This document shows positions 28,131 through 42,120 of a stretch of DNA of 64,000 nt, one piece after another (the first letter of the stretch is position 1; every line of letters starts with the position of its first letter). Location: NCBI RefSeq assembly GCF_954871325.1, contig NC_088776.1, positions 77,671-141,670 on the forward strand, written 5' to 3'. The translations under genes and the position numbers were made by a program. This DNA comes from Gordionus sp. m RMFG-2023 (taxonomy: Eukaryota; Nematomorpha; Gordioida; Chordodea; Parachordodidae). Below the pieces are notes generated by a model. The model saw only the letters and a program-made list of their open reading frames with translations, made no database searches and had not been told where the DNA came from.

Positions 28131-30895
28131 CTAACTCTAACCTTAACACTAACCCTAACCCTAACCCTAACCCTAACCCTAACCCTAACCCTAACCCAAA
28201 CCCTAATCTTAACCCTAACATTAACCCTAACCCTAACCCAAAACCTAACCCTAACCCTAGCCCTAACCCTAAATGCTTGAAATTTCTTCAATCAAAATAA
28301 ATTTTAAAAAAAGCTAAAAATTATATCTGTTTCCCTTATATTTTTTTGAAAAGATTTTCACAATTATTATTAGATTTTCACAAAATTATTTTATTTAATT
28401 TTACGAGTTAGTAAGACATAGATAATTACTACCAAAATCATATTATGCACTTAGATAAAATTATTAATAAATATGTCTGAGCATATTATATTTTCTAAAA
28501 TCGGTGAAAATAATAAATATTACAAAATTCATATGTTGGGAATATAATAAAAATTACTTGAAGTACTGTTAATTAGAGTTAGATATAATATATGAAATAG
28601 CACTAACAGACATCTATTGTAATATAACGCTAACCCTAACCCTAATCCTAACCCTAACCCTAACCATAACACTAACACTAACACTAACCCTAACCCTAAC
28701 CCTAACCCTAACCTATACCCTAACCCTAACCCTAACCCTAAACATAAATGCTTGAAATTTCTTCAATCAAAATAAATTTTAAAAAAAGCTAAAAATTTAA
28801 TCTATTTTCCTAATATTTTTTGAAAAATCATAGAAGATTTTGCACAATTATTATTTCATTTTCACAAAATTATTTTATTTAATTTTACGAGTTAGTAAGA
28901 CATAGATAATTACTACCAAAATCATATTATGCACTTAGATAATATAATTAATAAATATGTCTGAGCATATTATATTTTCTAAAATCGGTGAAAATAATAT
29001 ATATTACTTAAAAAATTCATATGTTGGGTATATAATAAAAATTACTTGAAGTACTGTTAATTAGAGTAATTAAAGCTAGATATAATATATGAAATAGCAC
29101 TAACAGATATCTATTGTAAGTTAACGCTAACCCTAACCCTAATACTAACCCTAACCCTAACACCCTAACCCTAACCCTAACCCTAACCCTAACCCTAACC
29201 CTAACCCTAACCCTAACCCTAACCCTAACCCTAACCCTAACCCTAAACCTAAATGCTTGAAATTTCTTCAATCAAAATAAATTTTAAAAAAAGCTAAAAA
29301 TTTTATCTATTTTTTAATATTTTTTTGAAAAATCATAGAAGATTTTGCACAATTATTATTTCATTTTCACAAAATTATTTTATTTAATTTTAAGAGTTAG
29401 TAAGACATAGATAATTACTACCAAAATCATATTATGCACTTAGATAAAATAATTAATAAATATGTCTGAGCATATTATATTTTCTAAAATCGGTGAAAAT
29501 AATATATATTACTTACAAAATTCATATGTTGGGAATATAATAAAAATTACTTGAAGTACTGTTAATTAGAGTAATTAAAGCTAGATATAATATATGAAAT
29601 AGCACTAACAGATATCTATTGTAAGTTAACGCTAACCCTAACCCTAATCCTAACCCTAACCCTAACCCTAACCCTAACCCTAACCCTAACCCTAACCCTA
29701 ACCCTAACCCTAACCTTAACCCTAACCCTAACCCTAACCCAAAACCTAACCCTAACCCTAACCCTAGCCCTAACCCTAAATGCTTAAAATTTCTTCAATC
29801 AAAATAAATTTTAAAAAAAGCTAAAAATTATATCTGTTTCCCTTATATTTTTTTGAAAAGATTTTCACAATTATTATATGATTTTCACAAAATTATTTTA
29901 TTTAATTTTACGAGTTAGTAAGACATAGATAATTACTACCAAAATCATATTATGCACTTAGATAAAATAATTAATAAATATGTCTGAGCATATTATATTT
30001 TCTAAAATCGGTGAAAATAATAAATATTACTTAAAAAATTCATATGTTGGGAATATAATAAAAATTACTTGAAGTTCTGTTAATTAGAGTTAGATATAAT
30101 ATATGAAATAGCACTAACAGGTATCTATTGTAAGTTAACGCTAACCCTAACCCTAACCCTAATCCTAACCCTAACCCTAACTCTAACCCTAACATTAACA
30201 CTAACCCTAACCCTAACTCTTACCTTAACCCTAACCCTAACCCTAACCCTAACCCTAAACCTAAATGCTTGAAATTTCTTCAATCAAAATAAATTTAAAA
30301 AAAAGCTAAAAATTTTATCTATTTTCCTAATATTTTTATGAAAAATCATAGAAGATTTTGCACAATTATTATTTCATTTTCACAAAATTATTTTATTTAA
30401 TTTTACGAGTTAGTAAGACATAGATAATTACTACCAAAATCATATTATGCACTTAGATAAAATAATTAATAAATATGTCTGAGCATATTATATTTTCTAA
30501 AATCGGTGAAAATAATATATATTACTTAAAAAATTCATATGTTGGGTATATAATAAAAATTACTTGAAGTACTGTTAATTAGAGTAATTAAGGATTGATT
30601 TAATATATGAAATAGCACTAAGAGATATCTATTGTAAGTTAACGCTAACCCTAACCCTAATCCTAACTCTAACCTTAACACTAACCCTAACCCTAACCCT
30701 AACCCTAACCCTAACCCTAACCCTAACCCAAACCCTAATCTTAACCCTAACATTAACCCTAACCCTAACCCAAAACCTAACCCTAACCCTAGCCCTAACC
30801 CTAAATGCTTGAAATTTCTTCAATCAAAATAAATTTTAAAAAAAGCTAAAAATTATATCTGTTTCCCTTATATTTTTTTGAAAAGATTTTCACAA
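25830..30895. repeat. Tandem duplication of a five-unit block, period about 2.53-2.58 kb
   Basis: About 25,830-28,361 is repeated at about 28,361-30,893. The unusual telomere block with GGATTGATTT upstream and CCTTAACACT inside occurs at about 28,060-28,270 and again 2,532 bp later. Landmarks near 26,028 recur about 2,580 bp later, the difference lying in telomere-block length and a small spacer deletion near 28,524. The first copy lies in the tail of the 8.87-kb duplication, so this event is later or nested. Confidence 0.85.
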
Positions 30896-32084
30896 TTGTT
30901 ATATGATTTTCACAAAATTATTTTATTTAATTTTACGATTTAGAAAGACATAGATAATTACTACCAAAATCATATTATGCACTTAGATAAAATAATTAAT
31001 AAATATGTCTGAGCATATTATATTTTCTAAAATCGGTGAAAATAATATATATTACTTAAAAAATTCATATGTTGGGTATATAATAAAAATTACTTGAAGT
31101 ACTGTTAATTAGAGTAATTAAGGATAGATATAATATATGAAATAGCACTAACAGATATCTATTGTAAGTTAACGCTAACCCTAACCCTAATCCTAACCCT
31201 AACCCTAACACTAACCCTAACCCTAACCCTAACGCTAACCCTAACCCTAACCCTAACCTTAACCCTAACCCTAACCCTAACCCTAACCCTAACCCAAAAC
31301 CTAACCCTAACCCTAGCCCTAACCCTAAATGCTTGAAATTTCTTCAATCAAAATAAATTTTAAAAAAAGCTAAAAATTATATCTGTTTCCCTTATATTTT
31401 TTTGAAAAGATTTTCACAATTATTATATGATTTTCACAAAATTATTTTATTTAATTTTACGAGTTAGTAAGACATAGATAATTACTACCAAAATCATATT
31501 ATGCACTTAGATAAAATTATTAATAAATATGTCTGAGCATATTATATTTTCTAAAATCGGTGAAAATAATAAATATTACTTAAAAAATTCATATGTTGGG
31601 AATATAATAAAAATTACTTGAAGTACTGTTAATTAGAGTTAGATATAATATATGAAATAGCACTAACAGATATCTATTGTAAGTTAACGCTAACCCTAAC
31701 CTTAATCCTAACCCTAACCCTAACCATAACACTAACACTAACCCTAACCCTAACCCTAACCCTAACCTTAACCCTAACCATAACCCTAACCCTAACCCTA
31801 AACCTAAATGCTTGAAATTTCTTCAATCAAAATAAATTTTAAAAAAAGCTAAAAATTTTATCTATTTTTTAATATTTTTTTGAAAAATCATAGAAGATTT
31901 TGCACAATTATTATTTCATTTTCACAAAATTATTTTATTTAATTTTAAGAGTTAGTAAGACATAGATAATTACTACCAAAATCATATTATGCACTTAGAT
32001 AAAATAATTAATAAATATGTCTGAGCATATTATATTTTCTAAAATCGGTGAAAATAATATATATTACTTAAAAAATTCATATGT

Positions 32085-35000
32085 TGGGAATATAATAAAA
32101 ATTACTTGAAGTACTGTTAATTAGAGTAATTAAGGCTAGATATAATATATGAAATAGCACTAACAGATATCTATTGTAAGTTAACGCTAACCCTAACCTT
32201 AATCCTAACCCTAACCCTAACACCCTAACCCTAACCCTAACCCTAACCCTAACCTTAACCCTAACCCTAACCCTAACCCAAAACCTAACCCTAACCCTAA
32301 CCCTAACCCTAACCCTAGCCCTAACCCTAAATGCTTGAAATTTCTTCAATCAAAATAAATTTTAAAAAAAGCTAAAAATTATATCTGTTTTACTTATATT
32401 TTTTTGAAAAGATTTTCACAATTATTATATGATTTTCACAAAATTATTTTATTTATTTTACGAGTTAGTAAGACATAGATAATTACTACCAAAATCATAT
32501 TATGCACTTAGATAAAATTATTAATAAATATGTGTGAGCATATTATATTTTCTAAAATCGGTGAAAATAATAAATATTACTTAAAAAATTCATATGTTGG
32601 GAATATAATAAAAATTACTTGAAGTTCTCTTAATTAGAGTTAGATATAATATATGAAATAGTACTAACAGATATCTATTGTAAGTTAACGCTAACCCTAA
32701 CCCTAACCCTAATCCTAACCCTAACCCTAACCCTAACATTAACACTAACCCGAACCCTAACCCTAACCCTAACTCTTACCTTAACCCTAACCCTAACCCT
32801 AAACCTAAATGCTTGAAATTTCTTCAATTAAAATAAATTTTAAAAAAAGCTAAAAATTTTATCTATTTTCCTAATATTTTTATGAAAAATCATAGAAGAT
32901 TTTGCACAATTATTATTTCATTTTCACAAAATTATTTTATTTAATTTTACGAGTTAGTAAGACATAGATAATTACTACCAAAATCATATAATGCACTTAG
33001 ATAAAATAATTAATAAATATGTCTGAGCATATTATATTTTCTAAAATCGGTGAAAATAATATATATTACTTAAAAAATTCATATGTTGGGTATATAATAA
33101 AAATTACTTGAAGTACTGTTAATTAGAGTAATTAAGGATAGATTTAATATATGAAATAGCACTAAGAGATATCTATTGTAAGTTAACGCTAACCCTAACC
33201 CTAATCCTAACCCTAACCCTAACACTAACCCTAACCCTAACCCTAACCCTAACCCTAATCTTAACCCTAACCCTAACCCTAACCCAAAACCTAACCCTAA
33301 CCCTAGCCCTAACCCTAAATGCTTGAAATTTCTTCAATCAAAATAAATTTTAAAAAAAGCTAAAAATTATATCTGTTTCCCTTATATTTTTTTGAAAAGA
33401 TTTTCACAATTGTTATATGATTTTCAGAAAATTATTTTATTTAATTTTACGAGTTAGTAAGACATAGATAATTACTACCAAAATCATATTATGCACTTAG
33501 ATAAAATAATTAATAAATATGTCTGAGCATATTATATTTTCTAAAATCGGTGAAAATAATATATATTACTTAAAAAATTCATATGTTGGGTATATAATAA
33601 AAATTACTTGATGTACTGTTAATTAGAGTAATTAAGGATAGATATAATATATGAAATAGCACTAACAGATATCTATTGTAAGTTAACGCTAACCTTAATC
33701 CTAACCCTAACCCTAACACTAACCCTAACCCTAACCCTAACCCTAACCCTAACCCTAACCCTAACCCTAACCTTAACCCTAACCCTAACCCTAACCCAAA
33801 ACCTAACCCTAACCCTAGCCCTAACCCTAAATGCTTGAAATTTCTTCAATCAAAATAAATTTTAAAAAAAGCTAAAAATTATATCTGTTTCCCTTATATT
33901 TTTTTGAAAAGATTTTCACAATTATTATATGATTTTCACAAAATTATTTTATTTAATTTTACGAGTTAGTAAGACATAGATAATTACTACCAAAATCATA
34001 TTATGCACTTAGATAAAATTATTAATAAATATGTCTGAGCATATTATATTTTCTAAAATCGGTAAAAATAATAAATATTACTTAAAAAATTCATATGTTG
34101 GGAATATAATAAAAATTACTTGAAGTACTGTTAATTAGAGTTAGATATAATATATGAAATAGCACTAACAGATATCTATTGTAAGTTAACGCTAACCCTA
34201 ACCCTAATCCTAACCCTAACCCTAACCATACTAACACTAACCGTAACCCTAACCCTAACCCTAACCCTAACCTTAACCCTAACCCTAACCCTAACCCTAA
34301 CCCTAAACCTAAATGCTTGAAATTTCTTCAATCAAAATAAATTTTAAAAAAAGCTAAAAATTTTATCTATTTTCCTAATATTTTTTTGAAAAATCATAGA
34401 AGATTTTGCACAATTATTATTTCATTTTCACAAAATTATTTTATTTAATTTTACGAGTTAGTAAGACATAGATAATTACTACCAAAATCATATTATGCAC
34501 CTAGATAAAATAATTAATAAATATGTCTGAGCATATTATATTTTCTAAAATCGGTGAAAATAATATATATTACTTAAAAAATTCATATGTTGGGTATATA
34601 ATAAAAATTACTTGAAGTACTGTTAATTAGAGTAATTAAGGATAGATATAATATATGAAATAGCACTAACAGATATCTATTGTAAGTTAACGCTAACCCT
34701 AACCCTAATCCTAACCCTAACCCTAACACTAACCCTAACCCTAACCCTAACCCTAACCCTAACCCTAACCCTAACCTTAACCCTAACTCTAAACCTAACC
34801 CAAAACCTAACCCTAACCCTAACCCTAACACTAACCCTAACCCTAGCCCTAACCCTAAATGCTTAAAATTTCTTCAATCAAAATAAATTTTAAAAAAAGC
34901 TAAAAATTATATCTGTTTCCCTTATATTTTTTTGAAAAGATTTTCACAATTATTATATGATTTTCACAAATTTATTTTATTTAATTTTACGAGTTAGTAA

Positions 35001-38000
35001 GACATAGATAATTACTACCAAAATCATATTATGCACTTAGATAAAATAATTAATAAATATGTCTGAGCATATTATATTTTCTAAAATCGGTGAAAATAAT
35101 ATATATTACTTAAAAAATTCATATGTTGGGAATATAATAAAAATTACTTGAAGTACTGTTAATTAGAGTAATTAAGGCTAGATATAATATATGAAATAGC
35201 ACTAACAGATATCTATTGTAAGTTAACGCTAACCCTAACCTTAATCCTAACCCTAACCCTAACACCCTAACCCTAACCCTAACCCTAACCCTAACCTTAA
35301 CCTTAACCCTAACCCTAACCCTAACCCAAAACCTAACCCTAACCCTAACCCTAACCCTAACCCTAGCCCTAACCCTAAATGCTTGAAATTTCTTCAATCA
35401 AAATAAATTTTAAAAAAAGCTAAAAATTATATCTGTTTTACTTATATTTTTTTGAAAAGATTTTCACAATTATTATATGATTTTCACAAAATTATTTTAT
35501 TTATTTTACGAGTTAGTAAGACATAGATAATTACTACCAAAATCATATTATGCACTTAGATAAAATTATTAATAAATATGTGTGAGCATATTATATTTTC
35601 TAAAATCGGTGAAAATAATAAATATTACTTAAAAAATTCATATGTTGGGAATATAATAAAAATTACTTGAAGTTCTCTTAATTAGAGTTAGATATAATAT
35701 ATGAAATAGTACTAACAGATATCTATTGTAAGTTAACGCTAACCCTAACCCTAACCCTAATCCTAACCCTAACCCTAACCCTAACATTAACACTAACCCG
35801 AACCCTAACCCTAACCCTAACTCTTACCTTAACCCTAACCCTAACCCTAAACCTAAATGCTTGAAATTTCTTCAATTAAAATAAATTTTAAAAAAAGCTA
35901 AAAATTTTATCTATTTTCCTAATATTTTTATGAAAAATCATAGAAGATTTTGCACAATTATTATTTCATTTTCACAAAATTATTTTATTTAATTTTACGA
36001 GTTAGTAAGACATAGATAATTACTACCAAAATCATATAATGCACTTAGATAAAATAATTAATAAATATGTCTGAGCATATTATATTTTCTAAAATCGGTG
36101 AAAATAATATATATTACTTAAAAAATTCATATGTTGGGTATATAATAAAAATTACTTGAAGTACTGTTAATTAGAGTAATTAAGGATAGATTTAATATAT
36201 GAAATAGCACTAAGAGATATCTATTGTAAGTTAACGCTAACCCTAACCCTAATCCTAACCCTAACCCTAACACTAACCCTAACCCTAACCCTAACCCTAA
36301 CCCTAATCTTAACCCTAACCCTAACCCTAACCCAAAACCTAACCCTAACCCTAGCCCTAACCCTAAATGCTTGAAATTTCTTCAATCAAAATAAATTTTA
36401 AAAAAAGCTAAAAATTATATCTGTTTCCCTTATATTTTTTTGAAAAGATTTTCACAATTGTTATATGATTTTCAGAAAATTATTTTATTTAATTTTACGA
36501 GTTAGTAAGACATAGATAATTACTACCAAAATCATATTATGCACTTAGATAAAATAATTAATAAATATGTCTGAGCATATTATATTTTCTAAAATCGGTG
36601 AAAATAATATATATTACTTAAAAAATTCATATGTTGGGTATATAATAAAAATTACTTGATGTACTGTTAATTAGAGTAATTAAGGATAGATATAATATAT
36701 GAAATAGCACTAACAGATATCTATTGTAAGTTAACGCTAACCTAATCCTAACCCTAACCCTAACACTAACCCTAACCCTAACCCTAACCCTAACCCTAAC
36801 CCTAACCCTAACCCTAACCTTAACCCTAACCCTAACCCTAACCCAAAACCTAACCCTAACCCTAGCCCTAACCCTAAATGCTTGAAATTTCTTCAATCAA
36901 AATAAATTTTAAAAAAAGCTAAAAATTATATCTGTTTCCCTTATATTTTTTTGAAAAGATTTTCACAATTATTATATGATTTTCACAAAATTATTTTATT
37001 TAATTTTACGAGTTAGTAAGACATAGATAATTACTACCAAAATCATATTATGCACTTAGATAAAATTATTAATAAATATGTCTGAGCATATTATATTTTC
37101 TAAAATCGGTAAAAATAATAAATATTACTTAAAAAATTCATATGTTGGGAATATAATAAAAATTACTTGAAGTACTGTTAATTAGAGTTAGATATAATAT
37201 ATGAAATAGCACTAACAGATATCTATTGTAAGTTAACGCTAACCCTAACCCTAATCCTAACCCTAACCCTAACCATACTAACACTAACCGTAACCCTAAC
37301 CCTAACCCTAACCCTAACCTTAACCCTAACCCTAACCCTAACCCTAACCCTAAACCTAAATGCTTGAAATTTCTTCAATCAAAATAAATTTTAAAAAAAG
37401 CTAAAAATTTTATCTATTTTCCTAATATTTTTTTGAAAAATCATAGAAGATTTTGCACAATTATTATTTCATTTTCACAAAATTATTTTATTTAATTTTA
37501 CGAGTTAGTAAGACATAGATAATTACTACCAAAATCATATTATGCACCTAGATAAAATAATTAATAAATATGTCTGAGCATATTATATTTTCTAAAATCG
37601 GTGAAAATAATATATATTACTTAAAAAATTCATATGTTGGGTATATAATAAAAATTACTTGAAGTACTGTTAATTAGAGTAATTAAGGATAGATATAATA
37701 TATGAAATAGCACTAACAGATATCTATTGTAAGTTAACGCTAACCCTAACCCTAATCCTAACCCTAACCCTAACACTAACCCTAACCCTAACCCTAACCC
37801 TAACCCTAACCCTAACCCTAACCTTAACCCTAACTCTAAACCTAACCCAAAACCTAACCCTAACCCTAACCCTAACACTAACCCTAACCCTAGCCCTAAC
37901 CCTAAATGCTTAAAATTTCTTCAATCAAAATAAATTTTAAAAAAAGCTAAAAATTATATCTGTTTCCCTTATATTTTTTTGAAAAGATTTTCACAATTAT

Positions 38001-38178
38001 TATATGATTTTCACAAATTTATTTTATTTAATTTTACGAGTTAGTAAGACATAGATAATTACTACCAAAATCATATTATGCACTTAGATAAAATAATTAA
38101 TAAATATGTCTGAGCATATTATATTTTCTAAAATCGGTGAAAATAATATATATTACTTAAAAAATTCATATGTTGGGT
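32085..38178. repeat. Tandem duplication of a six-unit block, period about 3.04 kb
   Basis: About 32,085-35,130 is repeated at about 35,130-38,178. Shared rare variants include CTGTTTTACTTATA (about 32,385 and 35,433), TATGTGTGAGCAT, the GTTCTCTTAATTAG variant, CACAAATTTATTTTAT and the GCTTAAAATTTC spacer start (34,861 and about 37,908). Offsets run from 3,042 to 3,047 bp. Confidence 0.9.
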
Positions 38179-38585
38179 ATATAATAAAAATTACTTGAAG
38201 TACTGTTAATTAGAGTTAGATATAATATATGAAATAGCACTAACAGATATCTATTGTAAGTTAACGCTAACCCTAACCCTAACCCCTAACCCTAACCCTA
38301 ACCCTAACTCTTACCTTAACCCTAACCCTAACCCTAAACCTAACCCTAACCCTAACCTTAACCCTAACTCTAAACCTAACCCAAAACCTAACCCTAACCC
38401 TAACCCTAACACTAACCCTAACCCTAGCCCTAACCCTAAATGCTTAAAATTTCTTCAATCAAAATAAATTTTAAAAAAAGCTAAAAATTATATCTGTTTC
38501 CCTTATATTTTTTTGAAAAAATTTTCACAATTATTATATGATTTTCACAAATTTATTTTATTTAATTTTACGAGTTAGTAAGACA
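37810..38585. repeat. Single-unit duplication, period about 533 bp, with chimeric telomere block
   Basis: The block end and spacer start at about 37,812-38,040 recur at about 38,351-38,580, sharing AACTCTAAACCTAACCC, GCTTAAAATTTC and CACAAATTTATTTTA. The intervening telomere block (about 38,264-38,438) has a subtype A ending (TCTTACCTTAACCC then AAACC) and continues straight into a subtype B ending (CCCAAAACC then CCCTAGCCC). It therefore looks like an exchange junction inside the telomere repeat. Confidence 0.75.
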
Positions 38586-39539
38586 TAGATAATTACTACC
38601 AAAATCATATTATGCACTTAGATAAAATTATTAATAAATATGTCTGAGCATATTATATTTTCTAAAATCGGTGAAAATAATAAATATTACTTAAAAAATT
38701 CATATGTTGGGAATATAATAAAAATTACTTGAAGTACTGTTAATTAGAGTTAGATATAATATATGAAATAGCATTAACAGATATCTATTGTAAGTTAACG
38801 CTAACCCTAACCCTAATCCTAACCCTAACCCTAACCATAACACTAACACTAACCCTAACCCTAACCCTAACCATAACCCTAACCCTAACCTTAACCCTAA
38901 CCCTAACCCTAACCCTAACCCTAAACCTAAATGCTTGAAATTTCTTCAATCAAAATAAATTTTAAAAAAAGCTAAAAATTTTATCTATTTTCCTAATATT
39001 TTTTTGAAAAATCATATAAGATTTTGCACAATTATTATTTCATTTTCACAAAATTATTTTATTTAATTTTACGAGTTAGTAAGACATAGATAATTACTAC
39101 CAAAATCATATATGCACTTAGATAAAATAATTAATAAATATGTCTGAGCATATTATATTTCTAAAATCGGTGAAAATAATATATATTACTTAAAAAATTC
39201 ATATGTTGGGAATATAATAAAATTACTTGAAGTACTGTTAATTAGAGTAATTAAGGATAGATATAATATAAGAAATAGCACTAACAGATATCTATTGTAA
39301 GTTAACGCTAACCCTAACCCTAATCCTAACCCTAACCCTAACACTAACCCTAACCCTAACCCTAACCCAAACCCTAACCCTAACCTTAACCCTAACCCTA
39401 ACCCTAACCCTAACCCTAACCCAAACCCTAACCCTAGCCCTAACCCTAAATGCTTGAAATTTCTTCCATCAAAATAAATTTTTAAAAAAGCTAAAAATTA
39501 TATCTGTTTCCCTTATTATTTTTTGAAAAGATTTTCACA

Positions 39540-41760
39540 ATTATTATTTGATTTTCACAAAATTATTTTATTTTATTTTACGAGTTGACATAGATAATTA
39601 CTACCAAAATCATATTATGCACTTAGATAAAATAATTAATAAATATGTCTGAGCATATTATATTTTCTAAAATCGGTGAAAATAATAAATATTACTTAAA
39701 AAATTCATATGTTAGGAATATAATAAAAATTACTTGAAGTACTGTTAATTAGAGTAATTAAGGATAGATATAATATATGAAATAGCACTAACAGATATCT
39801 ATTGTAAGTTAACGCTAACCCTAACGCTAATCCTAACCCTAACCCTAACCCTAACCCTAACACTAACACTAACCCTAACCCTAGCCCTAACCCTAACCCT
39901 AACCCTAACCCTAACCTTAACCCTAACCCTAACCCTAACCCTAACCCTAACCCTAACCCTAACCTTAACCCTAACCTTAACCCAAAACCTAACCCTAACC
40001 CTAACCCAACCCTAACCTTAACCCTAACCCTAAACCTAAATGCTTGAAATTTCTTCAATCAAAATAAATTTTAAAAAAAGCTAAAAATTTTATCTATTTT
40101 CCTAATATTTTTTTGAAAAATCATATAAGATTTTGCACAATTATTATTTGATTTTCACAAAATTATTTTATTTTATTTTACGAGTTAGTAAGACATAGAT
40201 AATTACTACCAAAATCATATTATGCACTTACATAAAATAATTAATAAATATGTCTGAGCATATTATATTTTCTAAAATCGGTGAAAATAATAAATATTAC
40301 TTAAAAAATTCATATGTTAGGAATATAATAAAAATTACTTGAAGTACTGTTAATTAGAGTAATTAAGGATAGATATAATATATGAAATAGCACTAACAGA
40401 TATCTATTGTAAGTTAACGCTAACCCTAACGCTAATCCTAACCCTAACCCTAACCCTAACCCTAACACTAACACTAACCCTAACCCTAGCCCTAACCCTA
40501 ACCCTAACCCTAACCCTAACCTTAACCCTAACCCTAACCCTAACCCTAACCCTAACCCTAACCTTAACCCTAACCTTAACCCAAAACCTAACCCTAACCC
40601 TAACCCAACCCTAACCTTAACCCTAACCCTAAACCTAAATGCTTGAAATTTCTTCAATCAAAATAAATTTTAAAAAAAGCTAAAAATTTTATCTATTTTC
40701 CTAATATTTTTTTGAAAAATCATATAAGATTTTGCACAATTATTATTTGATTTTCACAAAATTATTTTATTTTATTTTACGAGTTAGTAAGACATAGATA
40801 ATTACTACCAAAATCATATTATGCACTTACATAAAATAATTAATAAATATGTCTGAGCATATTATATTTTCTAAAATCGGTGAAAATAATATATATTACT
40901 TAAAAAATTCATATGTTAGGAATATAATAAAAATTACTTGAAGTACTGTTAATTAGAGTAATTAAGGATAGATATAATATATGAAATAGCACTAACAGAT
41001 ATCTATTGTAAGTTAACGCTAACCCTAACGCTAATCCTAACCCTAACCCTAACCCTAACCCTAACACTAACACTAACCCTAACCCTAGCCCTAACCCTAA
41101 CCCTAACCCTAACCCTAACCTTAACCCTAACCCTAACCCTAACCCTAACCCTAACCCTAACCTTAACCCTAACCCTAACCCTAACCCAAAACCTAACCCT
41201 AACCCTAACCCAACCCTAACCTTAACCCTAACCCTAAACCTAAATGCTTGAAATTTCTTCAATCAAAATAAATTTTAAAAAAAGCTAAAAATTTTATCTA
41301 TTTTCCTAATATTTTTTTGAAAAATCATATAAGATTTTGCACAATTATTATTTGATTTTCACAAAATTATTTTATTTTATTTTACGAGTTAGTAAGACAT
41401 AGATAATTACTACCAAAATCATATTATGCACTTACATAAAATAATTAATAAATATGTCTGAGCATATTATATTTTCTAAAATCGGTGAAAATAATATATA
41501 TTACTTAAAAAATTCATATGTTAGGAATATAATAAAAATTACTTGAAGTACTGTTAATTAGAGTAATTAAGGATAGATATAATATATGAAATAGCACTAA
41601 CAGATATCTATTGTAAGTTAACGCGAACCCTAACGCTAACCCTAACACTAACACTAACCCTAACCCTAGCCCTAACCTTAACCCTAACCCTAACCCAAAA
41701 CCTAACCCTAACCCTAACCCAACCCTAACCTTAACCCTAACCCTAAACCTAAATGCTTGA
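39540..41760. repeat. Local amplification of a ~600-bp unit, nearly four copies
   Basis: Four successive units share private variants absent elsewhere: TTATTTTATTTTATTTTACG (the first and later copies), GTTAGGAATATA in place of GTTGGGAATATA (39,712, 40,317, 40,916 and 41,520), and in the last three CTTACATAAAATAA. Offsets are 605, 599 and 605 bp. The first three telomere blocks are the longest in the window (about 220-230 bp). The fourth is shorter, about 135 bp. Confidence 0.92.
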
Positions 41761-42120
41761 AATTTCTTCATTCAAAATAAATTTTAAAAAAAGCTAAAAA
41801 TTTTATCTATTTTCCTAATATTTTTTTGAAAAATCATAGAAGATTTTGCACAATTATTATTTCATTTTCACAAAATTTTTTTATTTAATTTTACGAGTTA
41901 ATAAGACATAGATAATTACTACCAAAATCATATTATGCACTTAGATAAAATAATTAATAAATATGTCTGAGCATATTATATTTTCTAAAATCGGTGAAAA
42001 TAATTTATATTACTTAAAAAATTCATATGTTGGGAATATAATAAAAATTACTTGAAGTACTGTTAATTAGAGTAATTAAGGATAGATATAATATATGAAA
42101 TAGCACTAACAGATATCTAT

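Noticed and set aside
392-41771. Dozens of minus-strand frames of 60-119 codons made of Arg-Val or Gly-Leu repeats
   Set aside because: They are translations of the 6-bp telomere repeat, whose period leaves frames open, fused to spacer sequence.
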